Part shown: piece by piece, positions 49,401 through 61,400 of the stretch | Layout: each line of letters begins with the position of its first letter | Position numbering within the stretch: position 1 is the stretch's first letter | Origin: Sthenelais limicola | Lineage: Eukaryota > Annelida > Polychaeta > Phyllodocida > Sigalionidae | NCBI GenBank assembly: GCA_942159475.1 | Contig: OW804095.1 | Coordinates: forward strand, 89,293,740-89,357,739 | Length of the DNA: 64,000 bases | Reading direction: 5' to 3' | Made by a program: the position numbers and the translations under genes | The notes under the pieces: model-generated | Databases searched by the model: none | What the model was told of the DNA's origin: nothing | What the model saw: only the letters and a program-made list of their open reading frames with translations

Positions 49401-52400
49401 AGGATTCAAATAGGGGCGACGTTTTTACACTGCCAAGTCATATATTGAGTGAAAGTATTGCGTGAAAGGTCAATATTTAGCTCATATTTTTATGTAAAAA
49501 CGTCCCAATAATGTGGAAATAACGTCGCCCCCGGCGACGTTTTTTCCACCAATTATTAGGATCAGCCCCAAGGCCTAAGGCCTAAGGTCTGAGAATCTTC
49601 CAGTGGTGGTATACATGTGTCTGCCAACCTATGCTTATGAAATCATACTTCTTAAACAAAATTGATTTAATTATTTCAGAAAGCACAGCTATTTTGTCTG
49701 GCGACGTTTTTACACCTCAATTTAGCCATTTTTACATTAATTGACTTAGGACCATAAATTCTGCAGCTATATTCAACCTTAATACATCATTTTATTCGGT
49801 TATTTATGCTCCATTCTATGGCACAAATCTTTTTTATGCATATTGATTCAACTATATTTTATCCCAACATAACTATGAGTTTGGTAGTGATTAATGGGTT
49901 TTTTTCCTTGATTTGATAGTATATAATTGAAAAAATATACGTCACAGATACACAAAAGTATATATTTTAATTATGCTTATGCCAAGTCGCATGTAGCTAA
50001 TCAATTCCTATGTATTTAAGATCAATATCGACCAAGATATTGATCAATAAATGGAAATAATGGGGGGTTGCACTACTTTCGTGAGAATGGGCCATATATA
50101 TATCTGCTACAAATCAGATACACCAACAATATTGTTAATGGCCGCCATGAATTCTTTATAACTACTATCAGCATTAAGTTATTCGCGACTTTAATTATAC
50201 AGCATCAGCTGATCAACCATTCATCTCCAGGTTGGGCATCCAGAGAAAGAAATTCATCCGACTGCAAAAGTTTTAATTTTGTAATGATTAATGTAATTCA
50301 AGTATTTGGGGTTTTTTTTGTATCTTCCTATATTTATTTGCATAATATACTTTAACTGTACTAAACTTTAAGGGTGACTGGAAGAAATTGCCTCGGCAGA
50401 TGTCATCACCTTTTTCGACTTTTAGATAGAAAATACTTGTATTGGAAATAAACAAAATTATGTACACATCTATAAGACGATGGGGACAGCAACGACCCTG
50501 ACCTGCCAACTCTGAGAGCAGCAAATCACGGAAATTTATGTGCATTAATATAACTTACCTGCGCCAATTTAAACAAGTGTTTCCTCCTATCGATTATTTT
50601 GAGGGTACCATTCTGGAAAGAGATGGATTCGGTTCCATAAAGACCTAATTTATATAGAACATTATATCAACGGCAGAGGCAAAAAACCCAACTCATTCCC
50701 AAGTCTGTGAGTCCGATGGAATACGCCTATTTGACCCATCAAGAGCACAACGGTACCAATAAGGTTCTTTTGTAGCAAGTGAATCAGCAACCAAGAATGA
50801 CTTTGTCTTTATGATTGAATAGAACAAATGTTCTACGTTTAGACCTTCGTCTATTTATTTAAGAAAATTGATTTCCAGCTAAGAACTTTCATAATAATAC
50901 AGTCATGCTTAAAGTTGTGTTATTCTTTTAAATTTCATATATCCAATTCATTTCCGTCAAGTCCTAATCTCTCCAAACTTTAAACTGATTTTATTTTGAG
51001 CACTTTCCATAAATGTTTTGTCCAGATGACAAAGTGATCCATCAGAAATAATTACTTCCAATCATTCATGCCACGACTTAATAGGTCTACTCTTCCGAAG
51101 GCGGTAAAATATCCCAGTCCAGATCTACAGAGAGAACATCTTTCAGTATAATTCCCGGTGTATCTATTGCATTGCCAAAGATATTAATTACAATTCCAGA
51201 CAAAAAACTAAAATATTCTCAAGTTTAATTAATCACAGATTTGATGCACGAGGTGCACCAGAGACCGCCTCCTTTTCCTATAAGTCCCCGAGACAATGTA
51301 ACTACATTTCCACAGGAAATTATGCAGCGAGTCTTCCGTTTGACGAACAAAAGAAAAGAAAGGAGAGTTACAACTTACAGGAAGCCACATCCCCACGTCG
51401 CCGGTGAACACCCACCCATCTTTGTCCATAGTTTCGGCTGTCTTCTCGGGATCTTTATAGTATTCTTTCATAACATTGGTTCCCTTTACACAGACCTACG
51501 TAGTAGTAAAAGAGAGGTGCTGTGAGAAGCAATGTATATATGACTCGCTATGTCAAACCAAGCAACCATCACTCACTCACTCACTCACTCAAATCAAGTA
51601 CATTTTCCTCGAAAAAAGATAGAGATATCAAAGAGCATTGGTACTAAGTTTTAATGTAACATAATTAGCACAAGGGTGTCCGTTCTAATTTATCTAATAA
51701 AAGTTTTTCAATTCACTTCAATAAAATTTGGTTTTCTTTTAACCTTTAGAATTAATGGCGATTCGGAACCAAAAACGAAGGTTTTTTTGCAATAATTCAT
51801 TCTTTTTTTTGCTTAAGTCATAATTTTATTATGATAATCTATAGTAAATGGAATTCGGTATTACAGGCCTCATAACAGGGTGATGGTAAAATATAGGAAT
51901 TTTTATAGGAATATTTTTCAGAAAATATAGGAGGAATATAGGAATTGTGATCGAGGGGTTAGAAACTTTCAAATATAATGTTTATTCTACACAAATAAAG
52001 GATAAGTGGTACTAAGTGTTCTAAATTACTTTGTATCTTAATGAACTGTCTGCATTGGGGGTTGAAGGAGGTAACATTTTAGAACTGATTTATATACAGT
52101 AATCCTGTTGATATGTTTGACTAAACATCTTGAGCTATTATTACTGAATCATGGGAACACTAACCTCGCTTTGGGGGTTGAAGGAGGTAACATTTCAGAA
52201 CTATCCTATATTGTAAGTATTTTTGTGAAGAAACAATCCTAATCTGTCACTCATAGAAAAAAACGTATCTAAAAGATATAACTATAAAAATATAGTTTCA
52301 TCCAAAGAGATTTTGTATATAATCAGAAACAATTGAGATCTCAATTTTGTCTAGATATCACAGCATCAACTCTCTAGATTCTTTAGCAAAGGTCCTATAA

Positions 52401-55400
52401 ATCCATTCCAATCTATTCTATTGAGGGGTTAGAAAATGTCAAATATAAGGTTTATTTATCATAATGAACTGTCCGATTTGGGAGGCTGAATAAGGTACCA
52501 TTTCAGAATGTGGTAATCCTGTTGATAGGATGAACTAAAAATCTTAAGCTATTATTACTGAAGGATGGGCACACTAACACACACTAGCATCCTGTCATTT
52601 TTTCTTGGGAGATCTATCACACTGAGTATTATATTATTTGGATTTCGGTGGTCGTATTGAAAAGTATATTTTTATGAAGAGACAATCCTATTCTCATAGA
52701 AACAACAGATGTCTAGAATATTTTCTTTGTGGTCAGAAATATGATGTCTAGAATATTTTTATGGTCAGAAATATGTAGTTCACATAATGGCTTTCATTAT
52801 TTTGCCCCCCCCCCCACACACACACACACTTACCTAATTTTACTTATAAATCTCATTTGGTATGCTTCCCTTTGTACCATATTCACATATATATGACACA
52901 ATGATGAAAACAGTTGTAGACTTTTTAAAAATCAAGACTGACTATTTTTTTATGTTCCTAGGAAAATGTTTATTGTTGGTGAAAGATTGTGAATTATATA
53001 ATTTATCAGAGCTATTCTCTTTTTTAAACCAAAGATACTGATACGTTAAGATGGGGCAGTCAGTGACCGCCCATAGTAACTAGGCGACGGGTAGCGCCAC
53101 CAAGCAGCAGGCTACGGTGGCCCAGGAGTGACATGTCACATCTCGTCCCTCATCCCTCACATGTTGTCCCGCGCCCCCTCACATGTTGTCCCGCGCCCCT
53201 CACATGTTATCCCGCGTCCCTCACATGTTGTCCCGCGCTCCCTCACATGTTGTCCCGCGTCCCTCACATGTTGTCCCGCGTCCCTCACATCTCGTCCTGC
53301 GTCCCTCACATCTCGTCCCGCGTCCCTCACATCTCGTCCCGCGTCCCGCGCCTTCCTGTTTTAAGTTGTGTCCCTTCCGTTTTCACAGTGAACAGTTGCG
53401 TTTTACCTAAACACAATGACATCATAGGAGGGGGAAAGTTGTCCCTGTGCTTGTTCCTCAGTGTAGGGACTGTTCATTGTTAACAACATAAGGAGGAGGG
53501 GGGGGGGGGTGGAGAGAATTTTAGATTTTACTTCTTAAGATTAAAGTAACATTGGGGAACTCTCCGATCTCACATTGGCCTGCTTCTGAGAATTATGAGA
53601 AGGAGAGGTAGGGTGAGAAGGAGAGGTAGGGTGAGAAGGAGAGGTAGGGTGAGAAGGAGAGGTAGGGTGAGAGGGAGACATAGGATGAGAGGGAGAGGTA
53701 GGGCGAGAAGCAGGAGGAGGGTGAGCGGGAGGGTGAGAGGGAGGGGGAGCAGGATATAGTGAGTGTGAGAGTGGGTGTGAGCGGGAAAGGGTGAGAGGGA
53801 GTGGGAGAGAGTGGGAGAGGGTGAGAGGGAGAGGGAGGGTGAGAGTGAGGGTGATAGGGGGCAGTAGAGAGAGGGGGAGCGGGAGGGGAAGGAGGAGAGG
53901 GGGAGAGAGAGGGGGAGAGGGAGAAAGGGAAGGGAAGAGAAGACAACAGGGCAGGGAAGGACACATGTGTGTGTTTTGCTATGGTGACCAGACTGGAGAG
54001 TGTGATCACTCATGCATGCAGCTGGGAGCTGGGAGCTGGGAGCTGCTTCCCATGCAAGTACAAGTGTTACATAACACATGGTTGCACCAGCCAAACTAGG
54101 TCAGTCAGTGTTTACCTTTTACAGTTCCCTTGTTTTGGACAAATGAGCCATTGTTTAATATGAACCAGAGAATTTCTTGTTCATTGTTAGAAATGAACCT
54201 TTGTTGTTGATTCACTTTTGATACATTCAACCTTAAATGCCCAAAGTAGGTACTAGGTGAGAAGAGACTATTTTCTGGTGGATTGATATGCAGTGGTGCG
54301 TTGGAAAATCCAAAAGAAAGATCCACAAGTGGACTGGCTCCATGCCCCTATAGCCTATTTATGCAGCACATAATAGCCAACCTAATTACTTGTATATTTC
54401 GTTTCTTTTGAATGAATATTTATTTTAATAATTGATAAGAAATATAGGGGAAATAGGAAAAAAGTGCAGTGATATACTTTTCTGTGATGGATATTTAAGG
54501 GAAATAGTGGAAAAGGAGGCTGACATGGAAAAATCGCCACTGCGATGAAACGTTTTGTTTGGAAAATTCTTTGAGACGGCCTCACACATCATATAATTGT
54601 GTAGCCTCTACTAGTCGCAGGTACTATGGCTTATAGGTTGGGTGGTACTTAGAGAGTGGTACTGTGACCGTGAAGAGCCCTGACCACACCTCTATTATTG
54701 GACGAAAATTATTATATTAAATTGATGTTGGAGTAGGATGATGTAATAAAATAGGCGCAGCTTGGGGAGACACGTTTACACTATCCCCAACAGTGCAATT
54801 CTTCACCATAGTTCCTGAGAATTTGCGGTTGATATACACGGGTGGTATGCCCGTGGTATGCGCAGGGCTGGGACTTGGTTAGTGGGTACCACAACTTGCA
54901 GGTACAATCAGAGCCAATAATCACTTATTTCTGCTGATATCTTGATCCAGATACCTAAATGATCTGCCCCTCCCACCCCCCACCCCCCCAACCATCACCA
55001 CATTAATGAACAACCCCTGTGGAAGGCATGGTCCCGGCAACGGGCACCTAGTCAAAGTATCGTCCCCTTGAGCTAGGCCATAGCAACGCGTCCTGGCGCC
55101 CTGCGAGAGTCCCTGGCAACGCAAAGGGGATACAAGGGAGAGATACAATAAGAAGTGTATGTGTGGGGCCGGGTGTGGGGGGTAGCGAGGAATGGACGAG
55201 AGAGGGGGAGGGCGAGGGAGAAGAGGGGTAGAGAGTGGGGCAGGTATATAGGGGAGATCAGAGGGGGAGGGGGAGAGCAAGGAAAAAAAGAGAGGGGAGA
55301 GAGAGCAGAGGGGGAGGGGGGAGAGCGAAGAAGCAGAGGGAGGGAGAAATCAGATAGGGAGAGAGAGAGGCACGGCTGAACCAGTGTGTGTTGGGGAGGG

Positions 55401-58400
55401 GGGGGGGGGGTGTGCAAGGCTGAGCCTAGACTGAGCGATGTGGCAGTGACGTGACCTCATCGTATCAGCATGCAAAGTGCATGGGCCAATGCGATGTAAA
55501 AGTTGGAACCATCCTAAAAGAAAACGGAAAGGACCGCGGGACGCGGACTTACGCGTGCCGCGGGACGCGGCACAACATGTGAGGGGCGCGGCACAACATG
55601 TGAGGGATGAGGGACGAGATGTGAGATGTCACTCCTGGGCCACCGTAGCAGGCGTCTCGGCGGCCGCCACTTCGACGGCACTGCCATAGCGCTAGCATGG
55701 CAGAATCACCGCGTGGATCATCCAGCTTTTGTTCTGCCTTTGGATGTTCCAATTCAAGATCAAAACAACCAGAATTGTCTTTTTTCCGTTTTCCTAAAGA
55801 TGCTGAGCGGTAGGTTTTCATTCCTATTTAAAAATTCATTGTTTTTTTGACGAAATAATGTCTGGGTGTTTAAATGTTCAGTTCTCAAAGACTATTTCGA
55901 ATTTGTACGCAATTAAAACAGCATTAAATACCCACAGATATCTATTCAATCGTTCTTTGGCAATGAAATACTTTCTCATTTATGTTTGTTTATACCTCCC
56001 AATCTAATACAATTATCTCAATTGTCATTCAGATGTAAACGATGGGTAATTAACTCTCGACGTGATGATCTGCATAAGAGGACACCTGATTATCTGTACA
56101 AAAATTGTCGGCTCTGTTCTTCACATTTTGAAGTTTCACAATTCATGAATGCATCATCAAAGGATCGTTTGATTTGGAATGCAGTGCCAACCGTTTTATC
56201 TTGTGTTCCTAACCCTCCTAAGAAAATTGTATGTACCCGACCATCGCCCAAACCAAGAGTTGTGACACCAGCAAAGAAACAAAAAACGGATGACATATGC
56301 AGTATGTATCTAAATTATAAAGGAATGATTCGTTATATGCTTGCAGCCTTTCCCATGCATGTATTGATGTCAATTCTACAATTCCCCCATTCTATTCAAG
56401 TGATATCTTTGGTAATTGAGACAACACCCGTTGGCAATGTTTGTTCACCAGTTACAAGTGTCACAGCTTAATCCTAAACATACAACTTGAACGATAATTG
56501 TTGAATACACTCTATGACATTACAGTCACTGATCTAGGACTTTGCTTCGTATTAAGGTACTAATTACCTATATGCCTGCTGCCATATCCCATGTATGCTG
56601 TCTTGTTTGTTTGAATTTGCAATAAAATGTGTTTTTTTCTCAAGTATTTTATGGTTATATCTTGATGAATGGTAAATACTCAACGTCATGATAAACAATC
56701 CATAAATCAACTGGGGCAGAATATTCATCATAAATGTCATCAAGTTGGAACTTGCATGCAATGTATCTACAAGGAGGGGGCGTGGCAGGTTTGTTTATGT
56801 CTGCAGGGTACCTTCATAAAAAGTAAGTAATATCTTTTTAATTTCAGTCTCAAATAGTACATAGCCGTGTAGTATAGTAGTATGGCATGCAATATTACCT
56901 TCAAGAAAACAGATGGTGGTGGGATTAACATTAAGTATATTGCTCATGGTTAAATATTTTATTTGACATTTGATTGTTCACATACAAAATCAGTACGCCT
57001 TCCAGACTATAGCATTTTCAAATCATTACAAACTTATAATCTGTTTAAAGTTGCAAGCTAACATTAGAGGCCAATAGGCCTAGATCAGCCAGAACTCATT
57101 GATGTATTATTCACACATCACACTGATCGATCATCAACTTATTTCTGTCTCCCTATTTCTCTTCAGCTCCAGAAATCCCTGAAATCTTCCCTGCTAAGAA
57201 AGTACATTCTCCAGGCAAAATCAAGCTTCGTTGTGAGATTACAAAACTGAGAGTAGCACGATGCAGACTGAGGAACAAAGTAAAATCGATAAACAAAGGA
57301 CCTGAAAAGCTGAGCAAAGTTGTAAGTATTTTTTTGAGGATATATTTAATACAATTTCCTGAAATTGGTTACACAGATTCATCTATCTGACTATAAGTGC
57401 TAAACCCTCTAAAAATTGGAATATTTCAATAAAGAGATCTTGTGATTAAAAACAATTTGAAAAATATCAATTTCGCAACTTGTGACTCATTTTCCTGAAA
57501 CACATCATATATATATATTTCATTTATCGATTTTGTTTTTGTTCTTGTGTACTGGGAATATATCTATGTTTATTTTACTATAGCTATTCATAAAACCTGT
57601 GCTAGCTTTACATGCTATTTATTTATTTCAAAATTAATTGATTTGATAAATTTTATTTGCAGAACCTATCGAATCGGCAAAAGTTGGAACAACTCAAAAA
57701 AGACTTGTCAGATTTTATCTCTGGCCCAACCCTTGATTTTGTCATGTGCCAACTTCGTCAGGGGAAAAAGAAAGCCAAAGGGAGAAGATGGACTGCACAT
57801 GATAAATCACTGGCTCTCTCCCTTCTCCATTCAAGCCCCAAGACTTATATAATGTTGCAGAAAATATTTATGCTTCCCTCAATATGCACACTGCGTAGAG
57901 AAATACAACACATTAAGATATACCCTGGATTCAATGTAAACATCCTCACTGCTCTGAAGATAAAGGTAAACCGGATGGAACCAAGCTCTAGAGTGTGTGC
58001 GATAATACTGGATGAAATGTCAATCACAGAAGGAATGACCTATGACACTAAAAAGGATGAAGTAGAGGGGTTTGAGGATTATGGCCTTAATGGGAGGACA
58101 AAATTCGTTGCCAACCATGCGATCGTTTTTATGGTCAGAGGCCTGAAAGAAAAGTGGAAACAACCAATTGGCTATTTTTTGTCAAGTGGACCTATGAAAG
58201 GAAATATGATGCTGTCACTTCTCAATGCGGCAATTGATAAGGTTGAGGAAGCTGGACTCATTGTAAAGGTTCTAATCGGAGACCAGGGTTCAAACAATCG
58301 AAATCTATTTGAGACTTGTTTGAAGGCCACATGTAGCAAACCCTATTTTACTCGAAATGATCACAACATTTATTGTCTATATGATCCGCCTCACCTCATC

Positions 58401-61400
58401 AAAAATATCAGAAACAACCTCAAGAAGCATGGATTCCAACTTCACGGCCACAAAATCCAATGGAAGTACATTGTTGATTTCTATGATATGGACAGTAGTT
58501 TACCGATCCGAATGGCACCACAACTTACATCAAAACACATAGAACTTCCACCATTTGCAGGCTTGTGAGTGAGGTATGCTACTCAAGTGCTTAGCCACTC
58601 AGTTGCTGCTGGAATAACGACAATGGTTAATTTGAAAGCACTTCCCACTGACGCCCAACACACTGCCAATTTCATATAAAAAATGGACAAATTCTTTAAT
58701 TGTTTCAATAGTCAGACCCTGCACAGCTCAGTCCCGATGAGAGGAGCGATAAGGGTTGGGTCTGAGCATATAGCCTTTTTAGAAGAGTGTCAGGACTTGT
58801 TGTCACACCTATCGTCAGGTAATAACAGAAAGCTACCCTGCCTGGAAGGTTGTAAAATGGCTACAAATTGCTTGAAACAGCTGTGGGAGGACCTGAAAAC
58901 AAACCACGATTTTAAATATTTGCTTACAAATAGACTGAACCAAGACTGTTTAGAGAACTTATTTTCAGTAATAAGGGGAAAGGGAGGACAAAGAGACAAC
59001 CCTGATCCTTTACAATTTCGCACAGCTTTTCGGCAAGTCATGGTGGATTCCCTATTGGTTCAAAGTGATAAATCCAACTGCAGGGATGACATAGACACTT
59101 TCCTCTTTACTCTGGGCAAAAATCAATTTCTGTCCATTGAGGAAGGTGTACCTTCTGATAACGCTGATCCAGAATTAGTCTCCCTTTTAGATTTACCTGC
59201 GGCTGTCAAATCTGTGCTCTTAGTGATGGCCTTACCAGAATCTGAAGATGAGAGTTCTTTATCTACTCAGGAACTTAATATTCTCACCTATATCGCAGGG
59301 TATATATGCAAAAAAATGAAGGGAAAAGTTTGCCAGTGTTGTTATGAAAAAATTACAGGGTCACTTGATAAAGCAGATGTAAAACATACTTTCATGATTC
59401 ATAAAAGATATTCTGAAGATAGCAATCTTATTGTACCAGGGAGCACTTTTCTGGATGTTATTTCAAAAATGGAAGAGAAATTCCGAGACTGTATTGAAAC
59501 AGCTGTACATCAGGAAAAGGTTCGCCTAAAAGTTGTCAATTCTCTATGTAAATTACCATGTGTTCTTTCTCTAAGTTGTATAAATGTAATCGGAGAGTTC
59601 CCTTGACAAAAAGGTTGTTAATTTATTTTCTACAATGCATTTGCATTTTTCACTTAAGTTAACAAATAGATCCCTATCTGTGGGGGGGTCAAAGACGGAA
59701 TAGAAAAACACTGAAATTCAGTCACCAGTGATCTGTACATGTTTGTATATAATATATTCCTGTATGTAATATGTATGTATTATATAATATACGTTGGTTG
59801 TCTGTAATATATAATGCTGTAATATATAATGCATTTATTATAATATATATACAGATTCAGAGAGTATTTATTATTTCAATAGAATGACACTAATTTTGCT
59901 CTTTTCTTAAAGATAGCATTACTCCTTATTGTAATCGTCCTTATGTGTACAATTCCTAAGTTACTGTATTATTGTATTGAAAGAAACCATCCTCCAGAAA
60001 TCAAAATCATTAAATTGTTTGTAAGAATTATACTGATTTAGCCTTTGTCTGCTAGCTGGAAATATTTATAAACTATTATACTGCCGCCGCTACTGTGTCC
60101 CTATGTATGCATAGCCACTAAGCTGCCAGTGTGACGCCAGCCGTGCGGCGGCGCTACCCGTCACAGGATTACATTACTCCCGTAGACGCATGCACGACTG
60201 CTCCATCTTAACGTATCAGTATCTTTGTTTAAACTGCAAGTTTTCCCAAAATAACGGTTTTTTTGCCCACAGAAGAAAAGGTTCACACATCAGGGCGCAG
60301 ACATAACAAAGTCAGTAATTTTGATTTGGGATTTTTAAGGACTTAACGTTAGTTAGTAATTTTTGGAAGTGCATCAGTGAAAAGTAGGTAATTTTCAATC
60401 TAAAGGTAAAATGAGTGCTGTTTGAGTGCATTCTACTGATCTTAGAGACCACCTTATATGGTGGTTCACAAGGCTCATTATTCAACATCTAAATAATGGT
60501 CCGCCTCAGCCAAAATAATAATCTTGACACAAAAAACCACCCAATATTACATGTTTAAAATACCAAAATTTATCAAGCAAAATGTTGTCCAGATTATTCC
60601 TTTATATTGAAGAGTTCTTGTATATTTATTTTGCCAGTAAAAATTTGGCTATTTAGTCAGTTAAAGTAAGCCAGTTTTATGTTTGCTTTACTATGGGAAC
60701 CCTGTAGAGTATACAAAAGTAGTTATTTCCCATAATATAAGGTAATGAGGGAGATTCAATGACACAATTTCCATGTAATGTCTGTACCTAATCGCAAACA
60801 GTTATAGCCTTGAATACCTAAAGCGGACAGTTCATAATATATATACTAATCAAGTAAATCGAAAGAGCTGGTGTCCGGATGGAGGAATTGTTCATGTGGA
60901 TGTCTGATACTGTGGCATCAGTCTATTATGTATTTTGGTGCAAGGATATATCATCCAAATGCCCAATATGGGTCCACCAGCATTTTGACTAACTTGAAAG
61001 TATAGCTTAATCGAAATATCATTATGTACTAAGCAAGTGGAGGAACAAGTGAGGTTTTATTCTAAAAATTTTGAAAAATATAGGAAATATAGGAAAATAT
61101 GCCAATATATAGGAAAATATAGGATTTTTTTAAAATATAGGAAAATATAGAAAATATAGGAACGTTATGAGGCCTGTTATTAGTAATTGAATATTTATTG
61201 GACTCAAATTCGGTGGAACTTAGTATATATATTCAATTACTACCACATGATTCCATTATCTCTATTTATTGCGATCAGACTCGTCAGAAACACAACTATG
61301 CGAATCACATCACCGCATAAACAAAGAGTGTCAGAATGCTTGATAAATCGACGAGAACCAATTGGCAGTGTGAAGTCTGGCCGAGGAAGAAATTAGAGTA

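Larger units (their letters stand above)
53030..60227 (+). mobile_element. Complete P/THAP9-like DNA transposon, inactivated
   Basis: 7198 bp bounded by perfect 25-bp terminal inverted repeats (53030-53054 and 60203-60227, starting CAAAGATACTGATACG) and flanked by TTTAAAC on both sides (53023-53029 and 60228-60234). Subterminal inverted copies of GACGGGTAGCGCC lie at about 53087-53099 and 60155-60170, recalling the internal repeats of P elements. The element encodes one multi-exon THAP transposase (55697-59606). It lies antisense within the largest ACSL intron in view. The 7-bp duplication is one short of the usual 8 for P elements; the palindromic target may obscure the exact border. Confidence 0.92.
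51864..61176. mobile_element. Outer non-autonomous DNA transposon hosting the P-like element
   Basis: Perfect 13-bp terminal inverted repeats CAGGCCTCATAAC lie at 51864-51876 and 61164-61176, flanked by TTA on both sides (51861-51863 and 61177-61179). Both ends carry clusters of AAAATATAGGAA in the same plus-strand orientation (51890-51945 and 61075-61160). Without the nested 7.2-kb element it would be about 2.1 kb. Inside, a block starting at about 52035 is repeated in diverged form at about 52459. A 3-bp TTA duplication suits PIF/Harbinger-type elements, but no transposase is present. Confidence 0.7.

Noticed and set aside
51229..51378. Continuation of the ACSL exon beyond 51379
   Set aside because: A consensus GTAAGT donor ends the exon, and the following residues do not match the family; the next exon supplies the correct continuation.
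53128..53483. Overlapping plus-strand ORFs of Ser-His-Val-Pro-Arg repeats
   Set aside because: They are three frames of one 20-bp minisatellite, with no start context or family.
53541..54094. Three overlapping minus-strand ORFs rich in Pro, Ser and Leu
   Set aside because: All arise from the polypurine tract; no coding signal beyond composition.
57547..57852. 101-codon ORF overlapping the start of transposase exon 4
   Set aside because: Different frame and mostly intron; the fourth exon reads in the frame fixed by exons 1-3.
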